From QGON01 sp963691905 (GTDB taxonomy: Bacteria > Pseudomonadota > Gammaproteobacteria > Chromatiales > Chromatiaceae), in NCBI GenBank assembly GCA_963691905.1, contig OY829891.1, positions 248,001 through 312,000 on the forward strand: DNA of 64,000 nucleotides, in the 5' to 3' direction. Numbering within the stretch: position 1 is the stretch's first letter; every line of letters begins with the position of its first letter. Both the position numbers and the translations under genes were made by a program. The notes under the pieces were generated by a model that was given only the letters and a program-made list of their open reading frames with translations, had not been told where the DNA came from and did no database searches. This document shows positions 1 through 9,121 of the stretch, piece by piece.

Positions 1-112
1 AGGCATCGGCAATCAGGACTTCGGAGAGCCAGGCCTTGGCATGAATCCACCCTCCGGCAGCCAGTTGCCAGACGGCTGCCAACAGGAGGGTTATCACGAG
101 CAGCCGTTTCAT
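1..112 (-). CDS. Class GN sortase, N-terminal fragment (cut by window edge)
   Basis: Only the first 37 codons are inside the window. They start with MKRLLVITLLLAAVW, a hydrophobic signal-anchor of the kind found at the start of Gram-negative class GN sortases. The ATG (110-112) overlaps the TGA of the preceding VIT/VWA gene in an ATGA arrangement, which implies translational coupling. No catalytic residues are visible. The call rests mainly on the known family layout, in which this sortase directly follows its VIT/VWA target gene. It would anchor or process that target in the envelope. Confidence 0.7.
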   Translation of the reverse strand, partial: MKRLLVITLLLAAVWQLAAGGWIHAKAWLSEVLIADA

Positions 113-2250
113 GTCCTGCGTCTCCATGTCAGAACAAACACACTCAGCAGTAAGAAAAGGCCGATCAACAGATGCAGTGAGGCGGGAGTGGCGGTTTGAG
201 GCATACGCCCGAACACCTTGTTCGCCGTCCAACCGTGAGGCAGGTTGATCGGCATCGGTTTTGATTTCAGCATCTCTTCGAGCTGGCGGGTGGGCGTTTT
301 GTCCACCGCAACCAGACTAGTATATCGGCTGACCAGTTGGTGTTTCAGTGCGACTTCAAGGACTGCCTTACGAATTTCCGGTTCCGGCCTGCCGCGATTG
401 TGCTGCGCCATCAGTTCAGCGATATTCGCCCTCGCCCAGAGCAGATGCACACCGGTTCGATCGCCACCCCCCCCCAGATGGATACGCCGCTGCCAATACT
501 CCCCAGCCCTGTCACCCTTGATGGTCAACAAACCTTGTAGTTGGTCTGCCTTCAACACCAGCAGGATCGGCTCTCCCGCATAGAGATCAGGCAGTGGATT
601 TGGATAGCCCTCCACCTCGGCGCCATCAGGCCACTGCAACTGGATATTGGTCAGCAAAGGCTGTTCCAGTTTTAGAAAGAGTGCCGCCAAACGTGACTCG
701 ACCTCCTCCAGATCCCCCACATAGGTGAAGCTGCCACGGCCAAACTCCGCAGCCCGGGACATGAAGAAGCTGTTGGGCGCTGAACCGATGCCGATGGTGA
801 AGAGACGACTCGCTCCCAAACGCCGATGGATCACCTTAAACAGCTCATCCTCGTTGCCGACGCTGCCGTCGGTGAGGAATATCACCTGGCGCAAACGGTC
901 GTGGGATTCCCTGCCATCGAGGGCCATCTCAAGCGCAGGCAGCATCTCGGTGCCGCCGTCCGCCTCCAGAGACGAGACAAAATCCAACGCCTGCCGAAGA
1001 TTGCGCGGCGTAGCATCCACCGCATGCTGATGGAGAGCACGGGTGTAGCTGCTGAACTGGATGATATTGAAGCAGTCATCCGGCCGCAGACGCCGCAATG
1101 CAAGCTTGAGCGCGGCTTTGGCCTGGGCGATGGAGGTCCCATGCATGGAGCCGGAGGTGTCGACCACAAAGATGACTTCCCGTGGTCGGGTTGGCATCAC
1201 AGCGCCCCCCTGAGGCGGCATTACCATCAACAATCCATAGACCTGATTGTTCCACAGCTCGGTAAAGAGAGCCGCATGAGGGGCAACTCCAACCTTCGGC
1301 ACCCAGGTCAACTCGAAATCCCGGTCCGCCGGTACCTGCTTCGACTTCAGGCCGATTTGATATCGCCCTCTGTCATCCTGGGTATGAACAATAAGGTGGT
1401 AGCGGCTCTCCAGAGATGCCAGCGGTAAACCCGCATCCAGATGGATATTGAAAGAGACCGGGTTGACCCGCCCCAACGCAGGATCGGCCACACTGGGCGT
1501 GATCCGGCTGGCATCGGGCACCTGATCGGTATCCGCCGCCCAGCCTGTGCCGCTGAAGCCACTGCTCTCCTCCGGCACTTTCGGGATGCCGGGGATATAA
1601 CGCGGTGCAATAACCAGCGGAAAACGGATTTGAAATTGCCCCTGGTCATAACCCAGACTCTGCTGGTATTCGATCTCGATGAGAATCGACTCCCCCGGCC
1701 CGATATTGGCCACCGACGTGGTAAATATATTGGGTCGTTGCTGACTCAGCAGACTCGCCTTGCGTCCTTCTGACCTGGCCTTTTCGTAGGTCGCCCTGGC
1801 CTGCTGTTTCTCCTGGATTTCACCCTTGATGACCCGCTCGCCGATACGCATCCACAGCCGGTCTACCGCCGCATCCTCCGGCAGGGGAAATTGATAGACT
1901 CCCTCGACCCAATCCTGACTGGGATTACTGAAGCGCTGCGCCACCTTTACCCGTGCCAGCATGCCGCTGATCTGCATCTCCACTTCGGTGTCCAGGTTGA
2001 GTGCATCATCGATACGCCGACCATCCAATGAGTAGAGATTGAGGGTGCCACGAGTCACCTCATCGTCTGCCGCCAGCGCACTGCCGCTGGTGCCAAGAAC
2101 CAGCAGAATGAAGAACACCGATCCCGCCAGACCTGCGCCTATGGCGGCGACCAGTGTCAGCAGCATATCCTTGACGAACTCCCGGTTTCGGAGATCGATC
2201 CTGACCGACCCGTCAACGCGATCACCCGCCGGCATGAGTGAATGACTCAT
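109..2250 (-). CDS. Marine proteobacterial sortase target protein (VIT + VWA domains)
   Basis: A 713-residue envelope protein. An N-terminal membrane segment (about residues 30-60) is followed by a VIT domain (about 65-200) and a von Willebrand A domain (about 355-525) with an intact metal-ion-dependent adhesion site, DTSGSMHG, and a later LTDGS. The C-terminus has a sorting-signal layout: MPQTATPA, a hydrophobic helix, then WRRRT, resembling LPxTG-type signals. Proteins of this type are the single dedicated substrate of class GN sortases, and the sortase gene overlaps the stop codon here. Probable role: surface-anchored adhesion or protein-binding module; the ligand is unknown. Confidence 0.88.
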   Translation of the reverse strand: MSHSLMPAGDRVDGSVRIDLRNREFVKDMLLTLVAAIGAGLAGSVFFILLVLGTSGSALAADDEVTRGTLNLYSLDGRRIDDALNLDTEVEMQISGMLARVKVAQRFSNPSQDWVEGVYQFPLPEDAAVDRLWMRIGERVIKGEIQEKQQARATYEKARSEGRKASLLSQQRPNIFTTSVANIGPGESILIEIEYQQSLGYDQGQFQIRFPLVIAPRYIPGIPKVPEESSGFSGTGWAADTDQVPDASRITPSVADPALGRVNPVSFNIHLDAGLPLASLESRYHLIVHTQDDRGRYQIGLKSKQVPADRDFELTWVPKVGVAPHAALFTELWNNQVYGLLMVMPPQGGAVMPTRPREVIFVVDTSGSMHGTSIAQAKAALKLALRRLRPDDCFNIIQFSSYTRALHQHAVDATPRNLRQALDFVSSLEADGGTEMLPALEMALDGRESHDRLRQVIFLTDGSVGNEDELFKVIHRRLGASRLFTIGIGSAPNSFFMSRAAEFGRGSFTYVGDLEEVESRLAALFLKLEQPLLTNIQLQWPDGAEVEGYPNPLPDLYAGEPILLVLKADQLQGLLTIKGDRAGEYWQRRIHLGGGGDRTGVHLLWARANIAELMAQHNRGRPEPEIRKAVLEVALKHQLVSRYTSLVAVDKTPTRQLEEMLKSKPMPINLPHGWTANKVFGRMPQTATPASLHLLIGLFLLLSVFVLTWRRRT

Positions 2251-2388
2251 CTTTTCGCCCTCCCCGCTGCCGGTTATTTCCTTTTATCGCCCTAATCTCT
2301 TCCTCCGACAACCACCTGGCCGACTGGGTTGAGATCCGTTCCGGAGATCCGTAAAGGAATGCCTCGCTCAGAGGCTGTGGACAACGTT

Positions 2389-3087
2389 TCATCGTCCCGA
2401 TACCGGGACAAATGAGAGCAGCACGAAACGATCGAAACCGAGCCCCTCCAGATCTACCGTGGGATAGAGTGCCATCCCCTCACCCTCAACCCGCTGTTGA
2501 ATGCGTCCTGCATCCACCCCGGCAGCAACCAACCGTCGGGAAACGGTTTCTGCCCTCAGTTTTGACAGCTCCCGGTTGTAGTCGTCACTGCCCCGATGAT
2601 CTGCCGAGGCGAGGATCCTGATATCAAGATCGGGAAAGACATTCAGCATGCCTGCCAGGGCGTCGAGCTGCGGCTGAAAACGGAGTTCCAGATCTGCACT
2701 CTCGGTGCGAAACTGCAGACAGAAGGAGAAACCCTCCGCCACTGCCTGCTGCCGCTCCTGCCGCTGACGCACCTGCTGTTCGAGCTGCTCCGACTGACTA
2801 CCGCTCTGCTGCTGCAGCTGCTGCACCTGTTGACGGGTATCGGCCAGTTGATCCTGTTGCTGACTCAAGGCTGTTTTCTGCCCATCGATTGTTCCGATCA
2901 AGGCCCCACCAATAGCACCCACGACCAAACCGGGGGGACCGCCAAACACGCCACCAATCAGCATACCTATGGCTGGCCCCTTCAATTCGCTGGTATTGTC
3001 GGTGGTAGACTTTTCAACCGCATTAGCCAGCATTGGCGTGGTAAAGAGCAATCCCATAATTGCTAAGCTGAGCATTTTTCTTTTCAT
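2389..3087 (-). CDS. pdsO: Sortase-associated OmpA-like protein PdsO
   Basis: The start is placed at MKRKMLSLAIMG because a good ribosome site (AGAGGGAAT) precedes that ATG and a signal peptide follows it; the reading frame is open further upstream but without either. The mature 232-residue product has a glycine-zipper stretch (GMLIGGVFGG... about residues 38-70), a glutamine-rich coiled coil (about 75-120) and a C-terminal OmpA-like peptidoglycan-binding domain (about 125-225, with ASADHRGSDDYNRELS). Known families place PdsO in the proteobacterial dedicated sortase system with the neighbouring VIT/VWA protein, PdsR and PdsS. It probably ties the system to the cell wall. Confidence 0.85.
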   Translation of the reverse strand: MKRKMLSLAIMGLLFTTPMLANAVEKSTTDNTSELKGPAIGMLIGGVFGGPPGLVVGAIGGALIGTIDGQKTALSQQQDQLADTRQQVQQLQQQSGSQSEQLEQQVRQRQERQQAVAEGFSFCLQFRTESADLELRFQPQLDALAGMLNVFPDLDIRILASADHRGSDDYNRELSKLRAETVSRRLVAAGVDAGRIQQRVEGEGMALYPTVDLEGLGFDRFVLLSFVPVSGR

Positions 3088-3288
3088 GATAATTCCCTCT
3101 GAATTATTCCAGCGCGCCATCCCTGGCGGAGAACGGCAGACCTTTGCCTGCGCCGGGTTGAGGGTATTACAGACGAATGAAATGACAGGCCGATTGCGTA
3201 AAAACGGCAAAGCTATGGCAAAAAATGGCAGGAGGGTGGCAGAGGGGGAATGGCTCTTTTGGAGGCTTGCCTGGAGGGGTACTAAATT

Positions 3289-3355
3289 GTGGAGCGGCGC
3301 CCTCGCCGCGATGATTCGGTAGATGGGTAAATCGCGGCGAGGGCGCTGCTCCTAC
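3289..3355. repeat. REP-A palindrome, copy 1
   Basis: Long GC-rich inverted repeat: GGAGCGGCGCCCTCGCCGCG, a loop of about 18 nt, then the complementary arm ending in CTCCTAC. The same element occurs at 30589-30653 and 58489-58556. It lies in the 393-bp gap between the pdsO start and the yajD-like gene; nothing else recognisable is in that gap apart from probable promoter sequence. Confidence 0.85.
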
Positions 3356-3480
3356 AGGCGGTTCAATACCAGGGGATGATGTAGCTTGGTGGCTATGACG
3401 TTCTGCTTGACGAATATGGATAGGAGCCACAAACTCTATTTAAGGCAGTAACTGAAATCATCTATTGTTGGATCGCTACC

Positions 3481-3846
3481 ATGTCATCAGAAAATTCCTC
3501 GGACAAGCTCGACCGAATCGTTGCACAGGCCCGCAGTGCTCGGGAAGAGCGGGATAAGGGTTACCGCGAGAGAGCGCTAAAAATGTATCCCTGGGTTTGC
3601 GGCCGTTGTACGCGCGAGTTTACCCGCGAAAATCTGCGGGAACTGACTGTCCATCACCGCGATCACAATCACGACAATAATCCGCTGGACGGCAGCAACT
3701 GGGAGTTGCTTTGCCTCTATTGCCATGACAACGAACATTCACGCCACATCGATTCAGAATACGGCGATACCTCGACCGATACGAAAACGAGCACTACCCA
3801 TAATCCATTTGCGGACTTGGCAGCCATGCTCAAAGAGCAGGAGTAA
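3481..3846 (+). CDS. yajD: YajD family HNH nuclease
   Basis: A 121-residue protein with the HNH layout of the YajD family: a first CxxC pair (WVCGRCTREF, about residues 40-43), the histidine segment LTVHHRDHNHDNN (about 60-72), then LLCLYCHDNEH (about 84-94). The paired cysteines probably bind structural zinc and the His/Asn set would form the catalytic metal site. E. coli YajD has no settled function, so only a DNA-binding or nuclease role can be suggested. It sits between pdsO and pdsR on the opposite strand to pdsO, and looks like a passenger rather than a sortase-system component. Confidence 0.85.
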   Translation: MSSENSSDKLDRIVAQARSAREERDKGYRERALKMYPWVCGRCTREFTRENLRELTVHHRDHNHDNNPLDGSNWELLCLYCHDNEHSRHIDSEYGDTSTDTKTSTTHNPFADLAAMLKEQE

Positions 3847-3919
3847 CTTCCCGTCTCATCTGCACGAAAACCCTCTTTGGATCAATACCAGCAATCGCAC
3901 CCTGGTATATTCCGTTCTG

Positions 3920-4108
3920 TCAGACGTGGGTTCGCGAGGCTGAACCGGACGAGGCTTCATCCTCACCGGCCGCCTCCAACGCATGCGCCTCATCGATATA
4001 CGGCCCGTGGCTTGGGCTGTCCTCCTCCTTGAAATACCAGCCTGCATCCGCAAAGAGCGAGCTGACCCAATATATCGATGCTTGATGGCCGTTGGTTTGT
4101 TCAGTCAT
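3920..4108 (-). CDS. Small conserved-type protein (62 aa), function unknown
   Basis: A 62-residue ORF with an aromatic core (YWVSSLFADAGWYFKEED... then GPYIDEAHALEAA). Several short gammaproteobacterial proteins share a WYF...GPY...A pattern, possibly DUF6316-like; this is from memory and not verified. A weak GGGGAT ribosome site lies seven bases before the ATG. It fills most of the gap between the yajD-like gene and pdsR. Competing frames are shorter and lack a ribosome site. Confidence 0.5.
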   Translation of the reverse strand: MTEQTNGHQASIYWVSSLFADAGWYFKEEDSPSHGPYIDEAHALEAAGEDEASSGSASRTHV

Positions 4109-4290
4109 GTCGTGGATCCCCTATTCCGGCTCCACTGCGAAGGTAGTTTCATCAGGAGCCAACGCTACACGCTTTCGTGGTATCTTTTTTATTCCCGAAA
4201 GTCCTATTAATCAGGATATATTTTCAGGTCAGGATGTCTATGCGTAATAACCCAACCCTCCATTGGTAATCACCTAAGGTCGAAAAACAG

Positions 4291-4989
4291 ATGCCAAAAC
4301 AGATCGCCATTGTCGAAGATGAAGCCGCCATTCGGGATAACTATGTCGACTTTCTCTCCCGGCAGGGTTATCAGGTGACGGGGTTCGATTCCCGGCAGAC
4401 GGCCTCAACCGCATTTGCAAACCGACTGCCCGACCTGGTCATTCTCGATATCGGCCTCAATGATGAGATCGATGGCGGCTTTGAACTCTGCCGTGAACTG
4501 CGCGCCCGCTCATCGACGCTGCCAATCATCTTCCTCACCGCCCGGGATGACGACTTCGATACGGTTGCGGGATTACGCCTGGGCGCCGACGACTACCTCA
4601 CCAAAGAGATCAGCCTGCCCCACCTGTCGGCCCGCATCGCCGCCCTCTTCCGCCGCATGCTCGCCATGGAGAAGCCGGTAGCTGAAAACCAGGTTCTGCA
4701 ACGCGGTGATCTGCAACTGGATATAGATCGTCTGACCACAGCGTGGAAGGAGCAAGCAGTCGACCTGACCGTCACGGAATTCTGGCTTACCCACTCTCTC
4801 GTCCGTCATCCCGGTCATGTACGTAACCGTGATCAACTGATGGATGACGCCAACATCCTGGTGGACGCCAGCAGCATTAGCACACACATCAAACGCATAC
4901 GCCGCAAGTTTCAGCAGGTGGATGAGCAGTTCGACGCTATCGAGGCCGTCTATGGCGCCGGCTACCGCTGGCATCAGTCAGGCAGTTGA
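4291..4989 (+). CDS. pdsR: Proteobacterial dedicated sortase system response regulator
   Basis: A 232-residue OmpR/PhoB-type regulator. The receiver domain (about 1-120) has the acidic cluster E9-D10-E11, phosphoacceptor D53 in LVILDIGL and the conserved lysine K105. The C-terminal winged helix (about 135-230) ends with the typical VYGAGYRW. It is followed six bases later by the histidine kinase gene, so the two form one operon. Position beside the VIT/VWA target, PdsO and sortase matches the dedicated two-component pair known for this system. Probable targets are the sortase genes themselves. Confidence 0.88.
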   Translation: MPKQIAIVEDEAAIRDNYVDFLSRQGYQVTGFDSRQTASTAFANRLPDLVILDIGLNDEIDGGFELCRELRARSSTLPIIFLTARDDDFDTVAGLRLGADDYLTKEISLPHLSARIAALFRRMLAMEKPVAENQVLQRGDLQLDIDRLTTAWKEQAVDLTVTEFWLTHSLVRHPGHVRNRDQLMDDANILVDASSISTHIKRIRRKFQQVDEQFDAIEAVYGAGYRWHQSGS

Positions 4990-4995
4990 TCAAAA

Positions 4996-7077
4996 ATGCG
5001 GCGGCGATTCTATCAGGGACTGCGCTTCAAACTGCTGCTCGTCTCCCTCACCCTGCTGGCCATCCCATGGGCTGGATACCGCTATGTCATCGAGACTGAG
5101 TCGTTTCTCCGCACCTCCCAGGAAGAGGTGCTACTGGGCCGGGCCGAACTGATTGCCAATCTGCTCAGTCAATCCTCCAGCTTACCGACCATTCCTGCAA
5201 ACCCACAAAATCCCGTTTCGATTCTCTACGCTCATCGCCTCACACAGCCGATCCTGCTTGACGGTTATACAGATGACTGGAGAACCCTGCTGGACCAAAA
5301 GCGCTATTTCCGCTCCAGTGAGACTGACCCGGAAGCCGCGGCTTTCTCCCTGTTGATGGGCCTCTATGAGGGCGATCTCTATCTGATGCTGCAGACAAGG
5401 GACGAGACCGTGATCTACCCTTCCCCCTCCGATAATCGCGCAGGCGCGGGAGACCACCTGCGCATCGCCCTCACCGGTGAGAATGGAGAGATCGAAAATT
5501 TCCAGGTCAGCACAGCCGCCCCTGGCTGGGTGACAGCTGAACCACTGGCGGGCGCCCCCCACCAACCACTCATCAGGGGGGAGTGGCAGGAGACGAAAAC
5601 AGGTTACAATCTTGAGTTGCGCATCCCACACAGCCTGTTCAAGCAGCGCCTCTCTCTGGCGTTGTTTGATCGGGATGGGGAGGCGGATGGGACATCGGTA
5701 ACTACCGCCTCCACCTCCGGTCTGATACACCCCGCGTCTCTGGCTTTTGTCGTCACGCCATATAAAGCTGTGGACACTCTGCTGGCCGGCTTCGTCTATC
5801 AGGAGAGCCGCATCCGTGTCATCAACCGGCAACAGTGGGTAATCGGACAGAACGGTCGTCTCGCCCCCGGCAGAACACCAAACACCCAGCAAAAGGGCCT
5901 GCTTACCGGCATATTGAACCTGATCCTGCCACTACCCGATAGCGACTTCCTGGACGACCAGGAGTATGCCGCGAGACTGGATGGCCCTGACATCCGTCAG
6001 GCGCTGCTGGGCAATCCGACTGTGCATCGACGTCGCGCCGGTGATGCGTCGACAGTGGTACTTTCAGCCGCCTACCCAATCAAAGGTGAGGGCGGTGTGA
6101 GCGGTGCAGTGATCATGGAACAGACCACCCAGCGCATCCTCACAATGCAGCAGCAGGCCCTGAAGGGGGTATTCCAGATCACCCTGATCCTGTTCCTGAT
6201 CACCGGCGGTCTACTGCTCGGATTTGCCACTCTTCTCACCGGACGCATCCGTCGCCTGCATAACCGGGTGGAGGAAGCCGTCAGTCCTGACGGGCGCATA
6301 TTGCACGCTCTCAGGCATGAAAAAACAGCGGATGAGATCGGCGACCTCGGCCGCAGTTTCAGCAGCGTGCTGGAGCGGTTGCAAGAGTACAACCGCTACC
6401 TCGAGACGATGGCATCACGGCTCTCCCACGAATTCCGCACCCCGCTGGCAATGGTGAAATCGTCCCTGGAGAACCTGCAACATGATGAGGATCCATCGGC
6501 CCGGACACGCTATCTGTACCGCGCCACAGAGGGCATTGACAGACTGACCCTGATTCTCGACCGTATGCGCGAGGCGACCCGGCTTGAGCAGACCCTGCAG
6601 CAGGCGGAAAAAGCGCCTCTGGATCTGGTGGAACTGGTGCGGGTGATGCGGAACAATTATGCTGGCACCTATCCTGAAGTCACCATCAAAACCCGACTCC
6701 CTGACAATCCAGTGGTAATCAACGCCGCTCCGGAACTCATCGTGCAGGCCTTGGACAAACTCGTCAGCAACGCAGTGGATTTCCACCTGCCAGGTACGCC
6801 TCTGACACTCGCGGTGACGCAGGAGACCGACGACAGCGTCCGTCTCAGCGTCATCAATCAGGGACCACCCCTGCCTGAGACCATGCAGCACCATCTCTTC
6901 GACTCCATGGTTTCTGTCCGCCCCCATGCCGGCGATCAGACCCATCTCGGTATCGGCCTCTATCTTGTGCGTTTGATCTGTGAGTTTCACCAGGGGCGCG
7001 CCAGCGCCGAAAATCTGAAGTCCGGGGATGGGGTTTCGGTGAGTCTTGTATTGGCGACCAGTGCCGCATCTCGCTAG
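4996..7077 (+). CDS. pdsS: Proteobacterial dedicated sortase system histidine kinase
   Basis: A 693-residue membrane kinase. A first transmembrane helix (about 11-30) leads into a large periplasmic sensor region (about 31-390), and a second helix (about 391-413) is followed by a HAMP-like linker. The HisKA box is SHEFRTPLAMVKSSLENL with phosphorylated H478. The ATPase domain follows (N-box NAVDFH, G-box near GIGLYLV). Size, the sensor region and linkage to pdsR match the kinase of the dedicated sortase system. The signal sensed is unknown; an envelope or carbohydrate cue is only a guess. Confidence 0.88.
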   Translation: MRRRFYQGLRFKLLLVSLTLLAIPWAGYRYVIETESFLRTSQEEVLLGRAELIANLLSQSSSLPTIPANPQNPVSILYAHRLTQPILLDGYTDDWRTLLDQKRYFRSSETDPEAAAFSLLMGLYEGDLYLMLQTRDETVIYPSPSDNRAGAGDHLRIALTGENGEIENFQVSTAAPGWVTAEPLAGAPHQPLIRGEWQETKTGYNLELRIPHSLFKQRLSLALFDRDGEADGTSVTTASTSGLIHPASLAFVVTPYKAVDTLLAGFVYQESRIRVINRQQWVIGQNGRLAPGRTPNTQQKGLLTGILNLILPLPDSDFLDDQEYAARLDGPDIRQALLGNPTVHRRRAGDASTVVLSAAYPIKGEGGVSGAVIMEQTTQRILTMQQQALKGVFQITLILFLITGGLLLGFATLLTGRIRRLHNRVEEAVSPDGRILHALRHEKTADEIGDLGRSFSSVLERLQEYNRYLETMASRLSHEFRTPLAMVKSSLENLQHDEDPSARTRYLYRATEGIDRLTLILDRMREATRLEQTLQQAEKAPLDLVELVRVMRNNYAGTYPEVTIKTRLPDNPVVINAAPELIVQALDKLVSNAVDFHLPGTPLTLAVTQETDDSVRLSVINQGPPLPETMQHHLFDSMVSVRPHAGDQTHLGIGLYLVRLICEFHQGRASAENLKSGDGVSVSLVLATSAASR

Positions 7078-7100
7078 GGCCCAAGGATTTCCCGCTCTCA

Positions 7101-7535
7101 TCAGACCCCTTGCAGACTACTCTCCGGATGCAAATTGTCTGCCCCTAATCTGTTCAGCATCCTCTCCACAACGTTATCGCCAATCATATCCATTCCCACC
7201 TTCAGGATCAGCATTTCGACATCCACCTGTTGCATATCATTCCGAACATGGACGGCCTGCAGCAGAGACATGCCTTTGGGACTCAACAGGTAGAGCACTG
7301 CCTTTTTCTTCGCATGGTTCCGTTTATGCTGCCAGGCGTGCTGAATCTGATTGTAGGCCGCTGAGGAGAGATTTCTTTCACACCACTGGTTGAGGGTGAT
7401 CCAATAGGGGATTGTTTCCTGGTTTAGCGGGAGGTCTGTAGAGTTGATTTCAGGCCTTTTGAGCAACTGGCCCTTCAGCCAACATGAGCTTTTAATGGGT
7501 AAGGCCCTGGTTTTTATTATTGGTTTGATAGCCAT
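7101..7535 (-). CDS. Hypothetical protein
   Basis: A 144-residue ORF convergent with pdsS. I recognise no family. It is rich in basic residues in the middle (QHKRNHAKKKAVLYLL), with a more hydrophobic C-terminal third. No clear ribosome site precedes the ATG, so the true start could be internal. Kept because it fills an otherwise empty interval and has plausible amino-acid composition. Confidence 0.4.
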   Translation of the reverse strand: MAIKPIIKTRALPIKSSCWLKGQLLKRPEINSTDLPLNQETIPYWITLNQWCERNLSSAAYNQIQHAWQHKRNHAKKKAVLYLLSPKGMSLLQAVHVRNDMQQVDVEMLILKVGMDMIGDNVVERMLNRLGADNLHPESSLQGV

Positions 7536-7682
7536 ACAGATTGCTTTTTACATACAATGAGGAATTAAAATACTACTGCGACATTGTAAACCCAGAAGAA
7601 CCAAGAGATTGTTAAAATTTGTGTCTCCGAAACAAGGGCGCAAAGGGTGCAATAGAGGAGGAGGTGCAGTCCCCCTGGAACA

Positions 7683-8066
7683 TCAGGCTGCAGGAGGCTC
7701 GATGAACTCCAGTGCATTTTTATCAGGATCACGACAGAAGAGAGCCCGCCGTCCGGAGCGACTTACAGTGTATGATATGCCTGCCTGATCGAGTTGGGAT
7801 TTCAACCGGTCGAGATCGCTGACAACCAGCGCCAGGTGGCGATCCCTGCCACCGTGCTCAGGTCTACCTTCCAGGGGATCAGGATTGGGCAGTTCCAGCA
7901 GGTGGATCTGTTGTCTGCCCACCTGCAGCCAGGCGCCGGGATAGCCCAGATCGGGACGACCGTCATCCACTTCGAGGCCCAACAGGTCACGATAGAACCC
8001 GAGCGCCCTGGATGTATCAGCGACAATCAGGCTGACGTGGTGCATACCATTGATCAGTTCACCCAT
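7683..8066 (-). CDS. VOC family (glyoxalase/bleomycin-resistance fold) protein
   Basis: A 127-residue protein with the paired beta-alpha-beta layout of vicinal-oxygen-chelate proteins: MHHVSLIVADTSRALGFYRD at the start, a central RHLALVVSDLDRL, and a terminal DPDKNALEFIE. Candidate metal ligands are His in MHHVSL, His in RHLAL and Glu in LEFIE. Its ATG overlaps the TAA of the upstream gene (TAATG), so the two are probably translated together. The substrate cannot be read from sequence; members include glyoxalases, dioxygenases and resistance proteins. Confidence 0.8.
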   Translation of the reverse strand: MGELINGMHHVSLIVADTSRALGFYRDLLGLEVDDGRPDLGYPGAWLQVGRQQIHLLELPNPDPLEGRPEHGGRDRHLALVVSDLDRLKSQLDQAGISYTVSRSGRRALFCRDPDKNALEFIEPPAA

Positions 8067-9097
8067 TATTGATTTCTGTCCAAAAATCCAGCCAGTGGGC
8101 GGCTACGCCGCCAGAAACGATAGTGATGTTTTTTCTGCAAAGTGTAGCGTTTTCCGTTGCAGGGGTAGATGTGTATTCGGGCGTTTTTCCGCGTTTTCAG
8201 CGATTCTGTCAGCTGCTGCAACTTGTTATCCAACGCTGCCAATTGCTCAACCCATCGAAAGGGATCGGCATTCAGCACCGGCGACAGCAGATCGGTAACA
8301 GTCAGCAGCGTCTCACCCTCTGGAAGCCAGACATCTGCAATATTTTCCGGGATCGTTTGGGGTTGCATACCTGCCAGCAGCGCCAATCCCCTGCTGGTTG
8401 AATCTTCGCAATAAACCCGCTCAAAGGGAGCTTTCTCCAGACTGGGCAGCAGTCCCACCCCGGAGAGCCAGAGACTATTGATAGTCGGTCTCCCCTCCGC
8501 TTCACGCTGCTGATTCGACGGCGCATTAAAGAGCAGCATCTGTATTTCGTTGCTCAGGGCACGCCACTTTCCAGCGTCAGGACCACTCGGCAGGAAAGAG
8601 TCGATATTCCGACCCACCACCTGTTCCAGACTTGAGGTAACCAGATCGGGACATTTTTCCAGGCGAAGATACCAGTGCGCTGGTAACGGTGTTTCCAGAC
8701 GAAGACCATCGTCGGCAAAATGCGCATTGATTTCGTCGGCAATCTCATCCGCCTCAGCCTGTTCAACATCGAGCAGTTCTGGGTTGAAGAGCAGCAGGCG
8801 GTCCCGATCCGGTCGCAGATGGACTGGATCGGCACGCAAGCAGCAGGTCTCACCCGGTGTGCCACCGCTCCCAAGGAAGTTGACCGCGCCCTCGGGCAGA
8901 TCCCGGCCTGGCTGGGCCGCAATACCGAACAGGGAAAACAGGGTGGTTGACAGATCGTGGCCAGGCGTCTTCTCCTGGTCGGCGCGTGCCAGAATCCGCT
9001 CCAGTGCCGGAACACCCACCTCGCACCCCGCCGCCTTGAACGACGGCATCGGTCCGAGCAGACCGGGCAACAGCAGATGCAGGGTTACCGCCATCAA
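8066..9097 (-). CDS. RpfE-type / phosphoglycerate mutase-like conserved protein
   Basis: A 343-residue cytoplasmic protein starting LHLLLPGLLGPMPSF. Proteins like this, encoded next to hom in many gammaproteobacteria, are often annotated as RpfE-type regulatory protein or cofactor-independent phosphoglycerate mutase-like. The C-terminal half has a conserved-looking INSLWLSGVGLLP and a basic tail (IHIYPCNGKRYTLQ). The catalytic set of a true phosphoglycerate mutase is not evident, so enzymatic activity is doubtful. It runs in the same direction as hom and overlaps the VOC gene downstream. Confidence 0.6.
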   Translation of the reverse strand: MMAVTLHLLLPGLLGPMPSFKAAGCEVGVPALERILARADQEKTPGHDLSTTLFSLFGIAAQPGRDLPEGAVNFLGSGGTPGETCCLRADPVHLRPDRDRLLLFNPELLDVEQAEADEIADEINAHFADDGLRLETPLPAHWYLRLEKCPDLVTSSLEQVVGRNIDSFLPSGPDAGKWRALSNEIQMLLFNAPSNQQREAEGRPTINSLWLSGVGLLPSLEKAPFERVYCEDSTSRGLALLAGMQPQTIPENIADVWLPEGETLLTVTDLLSPVLNADPFRWVEQLAALDNKLQQLTESLKTRKNARIHIYPCNGKRYTLQKKHHYRFWRRSRPLAGFLDRNQ

Positions 9098-9121
9098 TAG
9101 CAGACCGTGGCGTTACACCAA

